Under the pieces are notes generated by a model. The model was not told the origin of the DNA, did not search any database, and was given only the letters and a program-made list of their open reading frames with translations. Source: Schaalia sp. Marseille-Q2122 (GTDB lineage: Bacteria > Actinomycetota > Actinomycetes > Actinomycetales > Actinomycetaceae). From it: 64,000 nt of DNA. The position numbers and the translations under genes were made by a program. Numbering within the stretch: the first letter of the stretch is position 1; the number at the start of each line of letters is the position of its first letter. Positions 52,918 to 63,064 of this stretch are shown in pieces. Location: contig NZ_CAHJXR010000004.1 in NCBI RefSeq assembly GCF_903645355.1, positions 310,001 through 374,000 of the forward strand, read 5' to 3'.

Positions 52918-54444
52918 GTGGAACGCCCACTACTGCGTTTGCACGACGAGGATGACCGTCGACTGCCTCGTATTGCCCCACCCTGTTCCCTGGTCATTTT
53001 CGGCATTACGGGTGACCTCGCCCGAAAGAAACTACTGCCGGCCATCTACGACCTTGTCAACCGCGGCCTCCTCAACCCCGCATTCGCCCTCACCGGCTTC
53101 GCGCGGCGCGACTGGGACAACGGCGATTTTGAAGACTTCGTCCGCCAAGCCATCGAAAAGTACGCCCGCACGGAATTCAACGAACGCACCTGGCGTCAGC
53201 TTGCCGACGGTCTACGCTTCGTTCCCGGCTCCTTTGACGACCCCGAAGGCTACCGCCGACTGGCAGAAACCGTTGCCGAGCTTGACCGCTCACGTGGCAC
53301 CGGCGGCAACCACGCCTTCTACCTCTCTATTCCCCCAGCCTACTTCCCTATCGTCTGCGAACGCCTTGCTGAATCGGGATTGAATGCGCGTCAGGGCAAG
53401 GAATGGCGTCGTGTCATTGTCGAAAAGCCTTTCGGGCACAATCTCGAATCCGCACAGGAACTCTCCGAGGTTGTCGGCCGCGTCTTTGACGAGTCTGATG
53501 TGTTCCGCATCGACCACTACCTGGGCAAGGAAACCGTCCAGAACCTCTTCGCCATGCGTTTTGCCAACGCCATGTTTGAACCCCTGTGGAATGCGAACTA
53601 CGTCGATCACGTGCAGATCACCATGGCCGAAGAAATCGGCATCGGCACGCGCGCAGGCTATTACGACGGCATTGGCGCCGCCCGCGACATTATTCAAAAC
53701 CACCTGCTCCAGCTTCTGGCGCTCACCGCAATGGAAGAACCCGTTCGACTGACCCAAAGCGAGCTTCGCGCAGAAAAAGAAAAGGTCCTCTCAGCTATCC
53801 GGCTGCCAGAGGATCTCACAGCTTCTACCGCCCGCGGCCAGTATGCTGCCGGCTGGCAGGGTGGCGTGGAGGTCAAGAGCTTCCTCGAAGAGGACGGTAT
53901 CGCGCCAGATTCCCACACTGAAACCTTCGCTGCGATCAAGGTGTTTGTCGATACTCGGCGCTGGGCGGGCGTTCCCTTCTACCTGCGCTCCGGTAAACGT
54001 CTGGGCAAGCGTGTCACCGAGATCGCCATTGTCTTTAAGAAGTCGCCCCACACGCCCTTCGAGAACTCCGATGCGACCGAGGCGGGACAGAACGTCCTCG
54101 TCGTGCGTGTCCAGCCCGATGAGGGGATGACCCTGCGTTTTGGCGCGAAGGTTCCCGGCACGCAGATGCAGGTGCGAGACGTGACCATGGACTTCGGCTA
54201 CGGTCACGCCTTCACCGAGGACTCTCCGGAAGCCTATGAGCGACTCATCCTTGACGCCCTGGTGGGCTCAGCACCGCTCTTCCCCCACCAGCGGGAGGTT
54301 GAGTTGTCATGGAAGATCCTTGACCCTGTTCTTGAACACTGGGAGAGCCAAGGTGCTCCCGACCAGTACAGCCCCGGTTCCTGGGGTCCCGAATCCGCTC
54401 ACGAGATGATGGCCCGCGATGGCCGGGCTTGGAGGAACCCGTGA
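52918..54444 (+). CDS. zwf: Glucose-6-phosphate 1-dehydrogenase
   Basis: Oxidises glucose 6-phosphate to 6-phosphogluconolactone with NADP+, 508 residues. The cofactor-binding segment is VIFGITGDLARKKL with GITGDLA at residues 29-35; the active site RIDHYLGKE holds D199-H200; and FGHNLESAQEL and RSGKRLGKRVTEI are further family blocks. The GTG at 52918 follows GAAAGGA; an earlier frame start at 52855 lies inside the tkt terminator. The stop overlaps opcA (GTGA), consistent with OpcA acting on this enzyme. Confidence 0.96.
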   Translation: MERPLLRLHDEDDRRLPRIAPPCSLVIFGITGDLARKKLLPAIYDLVNRGLLNPAFALTGFARRDWDNGDFEDFVRQAIEKYARTEFNERTWRQLADGLRFVPGSFDDPEGYRRLAETVAELDRSRGTGGNHAFYLSIPPAYFPIVCERLAESGLNARQGKEWRRVIVEKPFGHNLESAQELSEVVGRVFDESDVFRIDHYLGKETVQNLFAMRFANAMFEPLWNANYVDHVQITMAEEIGIGTRAGYYDGIGAARDIIQNHLLQLLALTAMEEPVRLTQSELRAEKEKVLSAIRLPEDLTASTARGQYAAGWQGGVEVKSFLEEDGIAPDSHTETFAAIKVFVDTRRWAGVPFYLRSGKRLGKRVTEIAIVFKKSPHTPFENSDATEAGQNVLVVRVQPDEGMTLRFGAKVPGTQMQVRDVTMDFGYGHAFTEDSPEAYERLILDALVGSAPLFPHQREVELSWKILDPVLEHWESQGAPDQYSPGSWGPESAHEMMARDGRAWRNP

Positions 54445-55427
54445 TTATTACCCTGAAAGACACCACGTCTTCTGAGATTGCTTCGCGGATCGTCGCCCTG
54501 CGTGAAGAAGGCGGATCGGCCACTCTGGGCCGCGTGCTCACGCTCATTGTCGTCGTTTCCGATGTACTGGATGTCGAGCGTGCCATCGAGATTTCTGACG
54601 CGGCATCGCGTGAACATCCCTGTCGAGTGATTGTCGTCGTCGACTCGGGCAGTATTGATGGCCCTGCCCGTTTCAACGCCCAGATCCGCGTGGGTGATTC
54701 GGCAGGCGCTTCGGATGTCGTCGTGCTTGAGCCTCGTGGGGCAGCGGCAACCGACCTCGCGTCCTTGGTCGCCCCTCTGCTGCTACCTGACACTCCGGTG
54801 GTCACCTACTGGCCGGACACTCCCCCGCCAACCCCCAGCGCTCATCCGCTGGGCAGACTCGCCGCGCGTCGCATTACTGACAGTCGTTCGGCGCAGTGCC
54901 CGATGGATGCCATCCGCGCTCTGGGTGCGGTTTACTCCCCCGGCGATACCGACCTCGCTTGGTCGGGCGTGACGCTGTGGCGTGCGCTCTTAGCCACTAT
55001 CGTTGAGGATTTCGAGACGATCCCTGAACGCATCCGTGTCACAGGGCATGCCACCCACCCTTCCTCCTTCCTTATTGCCGCGTGGCTGGACTTCAAGCTT
55101 GGTATTCCCACCGTCCACGAGGTTGACGCCGACGCGCAGACAATTACCGGCGTGCACTTTGAGTTTGCTGACGGACGTGAGGTGGCTCTCACGCGTAGGG
55201 CGGGGTCTTCCGTGGCGCACCTGCAACGCAGTGGCTTCGATACGGCCTTTGTCAACCTCCCGCGTCGCGCCGTCCAAGACTGCCTGATGGAAGAACTGCG
55301 TCGTCTCGACCCTGATGTGTTCTACGGGAATATTCTGGGCGCTCTTGAGCGCTTTCCCTTCACCTCCGGAGTGATACCTGCGCATTGCGGTGCGGAAGAA
55401 CCTGACACTGAAGGGGCTGAGCGATGA
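54441..55427 (+). CDS. opcA: Glucose-6-phosphate dehydrogenase assembly protein OpcA
   Basis: Accessory protein that promotes assembly or activity of Zwf, known from cyanobacteria and actinobacteria, 328 residues. The family is recognised by RVLTLIVVVSDVLDVERAI, VSDVLDVERA with CRVIVVVDS, LLLPDTPVVTYWPDTPP and the SRSAQCPMDAIRAL block. The GTG start overlaps the zwf stop and has GGAGGA upstream; a TTG four codons earlier is less likely. It lies between zwf and pgl with four-base overlaps on both sides, so the three are translated together. Confidence 0.94.
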   Translation: MIITLKDTTSSEIASRIVALREEGGSATLGRVLTLIVVVSDVLDVERAIEISDAASREHPCRVIVVVDSGSIDGPARFNAQIRVGDSAGASDVVVLEPRGAAATDLASLVAPLLLPDTPVVTYWPDTPPPTPSAHPLGRLAARRITDSRSAQCPMDAIRALGAVYSPGDTDLAWSGVTLWRALLATIVEDFETIPERIRVTGHATHPSSFLIAAWLDFKLGIPTVHEVDADAQTITGVHFEFADGREVALTRRAGSSVAHLQRSGFDTAFVNLPRRAVQDCLMEELRRLDPDVFYGNILGALERFPFTSGVIPAHCGAEEPDTEGAER

Positions 55428-56152
55428 ACCTTCCTGCACGCAAGATGGTGATCTCCCCTGATCCTGCTGCTCTCGCCTTGTCGCTGGCTCAGGACCTCGC
55501 TCATCATATTCAGGTTCAGGCTGAGCGCCGCAGTGAGGACACGCCCGTTGAGATCGCGATAGCCGGGGGTTTCGTTGCCACCACTGTCTTGCCGGCGCTT
55601 GCTCAGGCGGGTGAAGGCATCGATTGGAGCAAGGTGCGCTTCTGGTGGTGCGACGAGCGTTTTGTCCCTGCAGGTGACCCTGACCGTAATGACGAGGAGG
55701 CACATCGTTTCCTCCTCGACCGCATTGAGGGCGTGCGGAGCGTCCCTATGCCCACTGACAATGGGCAAGGGCTCGCGCAGGCGTGTGAGGACTTCACCGA
55801 GCAGTGGAATACCGTGATGGCTACACGGAGTCTTGATGTCGCAGTGCTGGGTATGGGCCCCGATGGGCATATCGCCAGCCTTTTCCCGGGCATGTACGAT
55901 CCAGCAGAGAGCCGGGCGATTATCGCGGTGGATGACTCTCCGAAGCCTCCGCCCCAGCGGTTGTCGCTGAGCATGCCGGTCATCCTCTCAACGCAACGCC
56001 TCTATCTTGCTGCAGCTGGTGAGGCGAAGGCAGGTGTTCTGGGTGCGGCTTTTGCCGAGGGCGTGAACACTGGTGAGCTTCCCGTTGCGGCTTTGCGTCA
56101 CCGGGAAGACACGCGCTGGTACCTTGATGAGGCTGCTGCCGCCGAGCTCTGA
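55424..56152 (+). CDS. pgl: 6-phosphogluconolactonase
   Basis: Hydrolyses 6-phosphogluconolactone, 242 residues, SOL/DevB type. Motifs are IAIAGGFVATTVLPAL, the active-site region VRFWWCDERFVPAGDPDRND, AVLGMGPDGHIASLFPG and SMPVILSTQRLYL. It overlaps opcA as ATGA. It completes the oxidative pentose phosphate steps except gnd, which is not in the window. A bidirectional hairpin follows. Confidence 0.95.
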   Translation: MNLPARKMVISPDPAALALSLAQDLAHHIQVQAERRSEDTPVEIAIAGGFVATTVLPALAQAGEGIDWSKVRFWWCDERFVPAGDPDRNDEEAHRFLLDRIEGVRSVPMPTDNGQGLAQACEDFTEQWNTVMATRSLDVAVLGMGPDGHIASLFPGMYDPAESRAIIAVDDSPKPPPQRLSLSMPVILSTQRLYLAAAGEAKAGVLGAAFAEGVNTGELPVAALRHREDTRWYLDEAAAAEL

Positions 56153-56263
56153 GGAACGAACCGTCGTGACCTTGGGCAATGACTTCCTGCGTCACTGGCA
56201 GGTCCCTGGAATCATCGCGCGCTCTATGAAACGTGGATGATTTCAGGGGTTTCCTACGAAATA

Positions 56264-56298
56264 GTGGTGCCGCCGAGCGAGTCGCTCGGCGGCACCAC
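56264..56298. terminator. Bidirectional terminator between pgl and secG
   Basis: A perfect 17-base inverted repeat (56264-56280 and 56282-56298) around a single central base lies between the convergent genes pgl and secG. In RNA a loop of about 7 bases would form. It can serve both strands. Confidence 0.8.
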
Positions 56299-56320
56299 CC
56301 ATGTTTTGGGGAAGAACGGA

Positions 56321-56566
56321 TCAGAGTCCGAACTTCAAGAGGATGCCGTAGGCAACGATGCAGGTCGTCCAGACGGTGAGGATGCCGATGGTGATGCGGT
56401 TGAGGTTACGTTCGGCTACGCCAGAGGACCCTGCGGTCGAAGAGATGCCACCACCGAACATGTCCGAGATGCCGCCACCGCGACCCTTATGCATGAGAAC
56501 AGTCAGCATGAGCAGCAAGCTGGAGAGCACGATGAGCACCAGGAGGGCGACCTTAAGAACTGCCAC
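56321..56566 (-). CDS. secG: Preprotein translocase subunit SecG
   Basis: Small SecYEG subunit of 81 residues with two membrane helices (VLKVALLVLIVLSSLLLMLTVL in parts, and ITIGILTVWTTCIVAYGILL) and the Gly-rich loop HKGRGGGISDMFGGG typical of SecG. The start is uncertain. GTG 56566 gives the usual length; the longer frame to 56635 lies partly in poorly conserved sequence, and no good ribosome site is seen. It ends the gap-pgk-tpiA-secG order common in Gram-positive bacteria. Confidence 0.9.
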   Translation of the reverse strand: MAVLKVALLVLIVLSSLLLMLTVLMHKGRGGGISDMFGGGISSTAGSSGVAERNLNRITIGILTVWTTCIVAYGILLKFGL

Positions 56567-56652
56567 GGTGTAAATCCGATCCGATGAGATGAATAACGGC
56601 CAGGGCGACCTTGATGAGAAGGCCGCATAACACATCTAGTGTAGTCGTTAAA

Positions 56653-56697
56653 TGCGGCTGTGGGCCAACCGGACATGCCGATTGGCCCACAGCCGCA
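56653..56697 (-). terminator. Hairpin between tpiA and secG
   Basis: A 16-base-pair outer stem (arms 56653-56668 and 56682-56697) with a short inner stem, between tpiA and secG. It may end most tpiA transcripts; secG may then depend on readthrough or its own promoter. Confidence 0.7.
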
Positions 56698-56740
56698 GTG
56701 CTTACTGAGGTGGCCGACTCTCAGGGCCGACCTTAATCAT

Positions 56741-57520
56741 TCAGGAAGCGTAGTAGGTGCACATCTGAGCGAAGGAATCAGCCTTCAGGGATGCGCCACC
56801 AATGAGAGCACCGTCAATATCGGGCTGGGCCATCAGGTCCTTGATATTGCCGGGGTTAGCGGAGCCACCGTAAAGCACGCGGGTAGCATCGGCGGTGGCG
56901 TCGCCGTAGTCGGCGCGCAGAGCTTCGCGGATAGCGCCGCAGACTTCCTGCGCGTCTTCGGCGGTGGCGGTTTCGCCGGTGCCGATGGCCCAGATGGGCT
57001 CGTAGGCGATAACGATCTTGGCAACGTCCTCAGCGCTCCATCCGTCGAGGGCTGCACGGATCTGGCCGAGTACGAACTCAACGTGGGTGCCGGCCTTACG
57101 GATGTCGAGAGCTTCACCGCAGCACAGCACGGGGGTCATCCCAGCGTCGAGGACCTTGCGGGCCTTAGCGCCAACGAGCTGGTCGGACTCGCTGTGGTAC
57201 TCACGACGCTCCGAGTGGCCCATGAGCACGTAGGTGCAGCCAAGCTTGGAGAGCATAGCGGTGGAGATTTCACCGGTGTACGCACCATTGTCGTGGATGG
57301 AAACGTCCTGAGCGCCGTACTTCACAGCGAGCTCGTCAGCCTCAACAACGGTCTGGACGGTGCGGATATCGGTGAAGGGAGGAACGACAAGGACCTCACA
57401 CTTGGTGACGTCGTGCTCGCGGTCCTTCAGTTCCATTGCCAGGCCCTGGATGAGGTGGTTGGCCTCGAGGTGATCGAGGTTCATCTTCCAGTTGCCTGCC
57501 ATCAGCGGGGTACGTGCCAT
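56741..57520 (-). CDS. tpiA: Triosephosphate isomerase
   Basis: Interconverts dihydroxyacetone phosphate and glyceraldehyde 3-phosphate, 259 residues. Catalytic elements are N10/K12 (AGNWKMN), His in [11 protein letters not shown], Glu in [11 protein letters not shown], and the phosphate loop [10 protein letters not shown]. The start codon is 3 bases after the pgk stop, so the genes are cotranscribed. Confidence 0.97.
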   Translation of the reverse strand: MARTPLMAGNWKMNLDHLEANHLIQGLAMELKDREHDVTKCEVLVVPPFTDIRTVQTVVEADELAVKYGAQDVSIHDNGAYTGEISTAMLSKLGCTYVLMGHSERREYHSESDQLVGAKARKVLDAGMTPVLCCGEALDIRKAGTHVEFVLGQIRAALDGWSAEDVAKIVIAYEPIWAIGTGETATAEDAQEVCGAIREALRADYGDATADATRVLYGGSANPGNIKDLMAQPDIDGALIGGASLKADSFAQMCTYYAS

Positions 57521-57523
57521 GAT

Positions 57524-58714
57524 TCAGTCCTCCAGAACTGCGATACCGGGCAGAACCTTACCCTCAAGGAGTTCGAGGGAGGCGCCGCCGCCGGTGGAGA
57601 TGTGAGAGAAAGTGGCTTCGTCGAAGCCGAGGAGGCGAACGGCTGCAGCGGAGTCGCCGCCACCGATCACAGAGAACATGTCGCCAGTGGAAAGAGCCTC
57701 AGCGACGGCGCGGGTGCCGCCTGAGAAAGCCTCGAACTCGAAGACGCCCATGGGGCCGTTCCAGGCCACGGTCTTGGCGGTCGCAAGCTTGTCAGCGAAA
57801 AGCTTTTGGGACTCAGGGCCGATATCCAGACCCATCTGGTCAGCGGGGATCGCGTCGACGGTCACAACGCTTGCGGGAGCGTCAGCTGCGAACTCAGGGG
57901 CAACGAGGGTGTCGACGGGCAAGACGAGGTCAACGCCACGCTCGGCAGCCTCAGCAATGTAGCCCTTGACGGTCTCAATCTGATCCTCTTCGAGGAGGGA
58001 CTTGCCAACCGAGTAGCCCTTGGCTGCAAGGAAGGTGTAGGCCATGCCGCCGCCGATGAAGAGCATGTCGGCCTTGGTGAGGAGGTTCGCGATCACACCG
58101 AGCTTGTCGGAGACCTTCGAGCCGCCCAGAACTACGGCGTAGGGACGCTCGGGATTGTCGGTGGCGCGACGCAGGGAGTCGATCTCCTTGAGGACGAGCA
58201 GACCCGAGGCTGAAGGCACGAGCTTGGCGATGTCATAGACAGAAGCCTGCTTGCGGTGCACCACGCCAAAGCCGTCTGAGACAAAGACATCGCCGAGGGC
58301 GGCGAACTCGCGGGCGAGTTCTTCGCGCTCTTCGTCAACCTTGGAGGTCTCGCGAGGATCGAAGCGGACGTTCTCCAGGAGGGCGATTTCGCCCTCTTCA
58401 AGAGCCTCAACGGTGGCCTTAGCGGACTCACCGGTGACGTCGTCGGCAAGGGTGACCTTGGCGTCGATGAGTTCACCGAGGCGCTGCGCGACGGGAGCGA
58501 GGGAGAAAGCGGGGTTAACCTCGCCCTTGGGGCGGCCCATGTGAGCCATGATGACAACCTTCGCACCAGCTTCGAGAAGGGTGTTCAGGGTGGGCAGTGC
58601 TGCACGGATGCGGCCGTCGTCGGTGATGACACCATCCTTGAGCGGAACGTTGAAGTCGGAACGAACGAGAACGCGCTTGCCGCGCAGATCGCCGAGGGTT
58701 TCGATGGTCCTCAT
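57524..58714 (-). CDS. pgk: Phosphoglycerate kinase
   Basis: Makes ATP from 1,3-bisphosphoglycerate, 396 residues. Signatures are [24 protein letters not shown], the substrate-side [25 protein letters not shown] and the nucleotide-side WNGPMGVFE and [11 protein letters not shown] 19-base-pair hairpin lies between gap and pgk, which could tune the level of pgk and tpiA relative to gap. Confidence 0.97.
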   Translation of the reverse strand: MRTIETLGDLRGKRVLVRSDFNVPLKDGVITDDGRIRAALPTLNTLLEAGAKVVIMAHMGRPKGEVNPAFSLAPVAQRLGELIDAKVTLADDVTGESAKATVEALEEGEIALLENVRFDPRETSKVDEEREELAREFAALGDVFVSDGFGVVHRKQASVYDIAKLVPSASGLLVLKEIDSLRRATDNPERPYAVVLGGSKVSDKLGVIANLLTKADMLFIGGGMAYTFLAAKGYSVGKSLLEEDQIETVKGYIAEAAERGVDLVLPVDTLVAPEFAADAPASVVTVDAIPADQMGLDIGPESQKLFADKLATAKTVAWNGPMGVFEFEAFSGGTRAVAEALSTGDMFSVIGGGDSAAAVRLLGFDEATFSHISTGGGASLELLEGKVLPGIAVLED

Positions 58715-58773
58715 GAACCATGCCTTTCACGCGGGGGCACCGTGGAACGGTGCCGGTGGGAAGATGAAGAGAC

Positions 58774-58814
58774 GAGGAACGCCCGCGCACGCGGTGCGTG
58801 CGCGGGCGTTCCTC
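58774..58814 (-). terminator. Very strong hairpin between gap and pgk
   Basis: A perfect 19-base-pair stem (arms 58774-58792 and 58796-58814) with loop GGT, 27 bases after the gap stop and about 60 before the pgk ATG. It may be a partial terminator or an RNA-processing and stability element. Confidence 0.75.
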
Positions 58815-58841
58815 ATGTGCTCGTCACGTTAAACGTGAAGA

Positions 58842-60041
<1,200 letters not shown>

Positions 60042-60063
60042 CAATGAAAGATCTGTCATTTAC

Positions 60064-61047
60064 TTAGTCATCCTCAAGCATGTCCAAAGTAAGGACAGCC
60101 TCAGTGTCGGGAATTCCACGCTCATGAGCAGCCTTATCCGCCATTGCCAAGAGGCGACGAATACGCCCCGCAACAGCATCCTTGGTCAAGGGAGGATCAG
60201 TGTGCTTCCCCAACTCCTCAAGTGAAGCCTGCTTATGCTCCAAACGTAGACGGCCAGCCTCACGAAGATGCTCGGGAATGTCATCGCCAAGGATCTCGAA
60301 AGCGCGCTGCACGCGAGCACCAGCTGCCACCGCCGCCCTCGCCGAACGACGAAGATTCGCATCATCAAAGTTCGCCAGACGATTCGCCGACCCGCGTGCC
60401 TCCCGGCGAACCTTACGCTCCTGCCAGACCTTGTGGGTTTCAACGCCGCCCATCGCAGCAATAAGCACGCCAATTGCGTCGGCATCGCGGACCGACACGC
60501 GGTCCGTCCCACGCACTTCTTTCGAACGAGCCGGGGCACCGAGGCGCCGTGCACAGCCCACCAAAGCAAGAGCAGCCTCAGGGCCGGGGCATGTGACCTC
60601 AAGGGAAGAAGATCGCCCGGGCTCCAACAGCGAACCGCGCGCCAGGAATGCACCTCGCCATGCTGCGGCGGCCTCTTCATTCCCCGAAGCCACGAGTGAC
60701 GGGGGAAGGCCGCGCACCGGACGGCCAAAACTGTCAATGAGGCCCGTCATCCGGGCCAGCTGGTCGGCCTCCTTCACGACGCGCACGACGTAACGGTTCC
60801 CGCGACGCAGCCCACCTGCAGAGACAATGACGATATCCGACTCGGCGTTATACATTCCCGCAATGAAACGCATGAGGCGCTTAGCAGCAATATGCGTATC
60901 GAGTTCAGCCTCAACAATGATCCGGCCAGCAACCAAATGCAGGCCGCCCGAGAAACGCAGAGTCGTCGCGACTTCGGCAGCCATGGCCGACAGGGAACTC
61001 ACGCGAGTCCGCGCAAGTTCTTCTTTCATGTCGGTCGTTAATGACAC
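60064..61047 (-). CDS. whiA: DNA-binding regulator WhiA
   Basis: Sporulation/cell-division regulator family conserved in Gram-positive bacteria, 327 residues. The N-terminal part is LAGLIDADG-like ([11 protein letters not shown] ... [20 protein letters not shown]) and the C-terminal helix-turn-helix includes [20 protein letters not shown] and [16 protein letters not shown]. In non-sporulating species it affects division and chromosome segregation. It ends the conserved uvrC-rapZ-yvcK-whiA order. Confidence 0.95.
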   Translation of the reverse strand: MSLTTDMKEELARTRVSSLSAMAAEVATTLRFSGGLHLVAGRIIVEAELDTHIAAKRLMRFIAGMYNAESDIVIVSAGGLRRGNRYVVRVVKEADQLARMTGLIDSFGRPVRGLPPSLVASGNEEAAAAWRGAFLARGSLLEPGRSSSLEVTCPGPEAALALVGCARRLGAPARSKEVRGTDRVSVRDADAIGVLIAAMGGVETHKVWQERKVRREARGSANRLANFDDANLRRSARAAVAAGARVQRAFEILGDDIPEHLREAGRLRLEHKQASLEELGKHTDPPLTKDAVAGRIRRLLAMADKAAHERGIPDTEAVLTLDMLEDD

Positions 61048-61074
61048 AAGAGGTCCTTCCCCACAAGTCGGAAT

Positions 61075-62079
61075 CTAGGCGAGCCAAGGCTCGTGTTTAC
61101 CCACCTCGCCGAGGAATCCATCGAAGGCGTCACGCAAGACTGCCGCCAAACGCAAAGGATCATGATGGGGTTGCCCATCCCCCGTCCGCACCTGGCGTAG
61201 CAGCACGCGCGCACCCATCTGGCTCGCAGCGGCAATGAGATCATCAATGTCGTCAGTAACTGTTGGGTCAGCCACGACAACATCAAGCTTTAAGTCTGGA
61301 GCATAGTGGGCCAAAACTCGAATATGATCCGCTGTGGTCATTGCCTCAGTTTCATCTGTATGCGAGGCAAGGTTCATTATCAGAGCGCGATGCGCGTCCG
61401 TTGTCACAAGGGCACGCCGCAATTCAGGCACCATCAGATGTGGCAGTACCGAGGTGTACCACGAACCGGGGCCAAGAATCACCCAGTCAGCCCCGTGGAT
61501 GGCGTCAATGACATCCTTGTGGACAGGGGGATCCTCCGGGAGAATGCGAACATGTTCGACAACGCCGGGCGCCTTCGCAACATGACTCTGGCCGCGGACG
61601 GTGCGTACCGTGTCCCCCTGGCGCAGCTGCGCTTCAATATCCAGAGGTACCGCAGCCATAGGCAAGACACGGCCTTGGGCGCCGAGTAGGCGGCCAACCC
61701 AATCCAGGCCCTCGACGGTATCTCCCAGCAGCTGCCACAGGCCCGTAATGAGGAGATTACCCAGGGCGTGACCTTCCAGAGGCCCGGAGGAGTCCAAGCG
61801 GTGCTGCATGACGTCGCGCCACGTGAGTCCCCACTCGGATTCTTCACATAGGCTGGCCAGGGCCATCCGCAGGTCACCGGGAGGCAAAATATCCATCTCC
61901 GAGCGTAGTCGACCAGAGGACCCGCCATCATCGGCAACGGTGACAACAGCGGTCAGCGAACGCGTAATATGACGCAGCGCCCGCAGAGTTGCTGACAGGC
62001 CGTGTCCGCCGCCCAGGGCAACAACTGCTTGACCGACCTCGCCGCGCACAGGCCATCCGTCTTTATCGAGGTAGGACAT
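61075..62079 (-). CDS. yvcK: YvcK/CofD-like protein (gluconeogenesis factor)
   Basis: Protein of 334 residues in the YvcK family, needed in Bacillus and mycobacteria for growth on gluconeogenic carbon sources and for cell shape; it binds UDP-sugars there. Family motifs are VALGGGHGLSATLRAL, VTVADDGGSSGRLR, PPGDLRMALASL and EGHALGNLLI. The LGPGSWYTSVLPHL block is also typical. It starts one base after the rapZ stop. Confidence 0.93.
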   Translation of the reverse strand: MSYLDKDGWPVRGEVGQAVVALGGGHGLSATLRALRHITRSLTAVVTVADDGGSSGRLRSEMDILPPGDLRMALASLCEESEWGLTWRDVMQHRLDSSGPLEGHALGNLLITGLWQLLGDTVEGLDWVGRLLGAQGRVLPMAAVPLDIEAQLRQGDTVRTVRGQSHVAKAPGVVEHVRILPEDPPVHKDVIDAIHGADWVILGPGSWYTSVLPHLMVPELRRALVTTDAHRALIMNLASHTDETEAMTTADHIRVLAHYAPDLKLDVVVADPTVTDDIDDLIAAASQMGARVLLRQVRTGDGQPHHDPLRLAAVLRDAFDGFLGEVGKHEPWLA

Positions 62080-62080
62080 C

Positions 62081-63028
62081 TCATTCTCTCCCTAGGTCGC
62101 GGTGAGAAACGCGCACGGCGAAACCGTGTTCCCGTAGGCGCTCCGCGATCAATTCGGTCAGGGCTACAGAACGATGTTTGCCGCCTGTACAGCCAACGGC
62201 CACGGTGGCAAAAGGCTTGAGTTCAGAGAGGTAGCCGCGCAACATGGGGGCTAATAGATCGGCGTAACGCAGGCCGAAGTCGCGAGCCCCAGGCTGATTG
62301 AGCACGTATTCAGCGACGGGCGCATCCCTGCCTGTGAGGTGGCGCAGCTCCCCCACCCAGTAGGGGTTTTTGAGGAAGCGCACGTCAAGGACATGGTTGG
62401 CGTCCATTGGCAGGCCGTATTTGAAGCCGAAGGACATCACGGTGAGTTGCAGGGGACGATCCTTCTCTCCGGCGACGACGTCGCGGATATGACGGGAGAG
62501 GTCGTGCACATTCATATGGGTCGTGTCGATGATTTCGTCGGCGCGGGCACGAATCGGAGCTAGCAGGCGGTCTTCGGCACGAATACCGTCCAAAATGGTG
62601 CCTTCATCTTGGAGGGGGGGGGGGCGGCGGTTTGACTCATAGCGCCGAATGATCGTTTGGTCGTCAGCTTCGAGGAAAATGAGCCTGTAGGGTAGGCCGC
62701 CGTCGCGCAGCTCGTCGAGGATGGTGAGCAGGTCGTTAAAGAAGGCGCCGGAGCGGACGTCAACGACGAGGCCTAGGCGGTGGACACCCTCTCCGGACGG
62801 GGTCATCATTCCGATGACGGCAGGAATCAGTGTGGGGGGAAGATTGTCAACGACGTACCAGTCGAGGTCCTCAAGGGCGCGGGCTGCGCCGGTTCTACCC
62901 GCTCCGGAGCGGCCGGTGATGATGAGGATCTCGTTGTCGGCTGGGTGGGGTGCCTGGGCAGCTTTATCAAGAAGGGGAATGCCGCTCGGGAATGTGAGAG
63001 GGTTGGGATCGTCGCCAGGGTAGGTCAT
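62081..63028 (-). CDS. rapZ: RapZ-like nucleotide-binding protein
   Basis: P-loop protein of 315 residues homologous to E. coli RapZ, which controls GlmS through small RNAs; in actinobacteria the role is not established. Walker A-like GRSGAGRT is at residues 39-46 (Arg in place of the usual Lys, common in this family), with DNLPPTLIP and the C-terminal VAVGCTGGKHRSVALTE. Codons for RRPPPLQ contain an unbroken run of 11 C (62614-62624). It lies between uvrC and yvcK. Confidence 0.93.
   Translation of the reverse strand: MTYPGDDPNPLTFPSGIPLLDKAAQAPHPADNEILIITGRSGAGRTGAARALEDLDWYVVDNLPPTLIPAVIGMMTPSGEGVHRLGLVVDVRSGAFFNDLLTILDELRDGGLPYRLIFLEADDQTIIRRYESNRRPPPLQDEGTILDGIRAEDRLLAPIRARADEIIDTTHMNVHDLSRHIRDVVAGEKDRPLQLTVMSFGFKYGLPMDANHVLDVRFLKNPYWVGELRHLTGRDAPVAEYVLNQPGARDFGLRYADLLAPMLRGYLSELKPFATVAVGCTGGKHRSVALTELIAERLREHGFAVRVSHRDLGRE
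62614..62624 (-). repeat. 11-base mononucleotide tract inside rapZ
   Basis: Eleven consecutive G on the plus strand (C on the coding strand) encode the Pro run of RRPPPLQ. A gain or loss of one base would shift the frame and remove the C-terminal half of RapZ. Confidence 0.9.
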
Positions 63029-63064
63029 TGCGTCATCGCTCCTTCCTGTGAGTGTGTGTTAAGG

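Noticed and set aside
56660-57724. 354-codon plus-strand frame across tpiA and pgk
   Set aside because: It is an antisense shadow of two clearly identified glycolytic genes on the minus strand.
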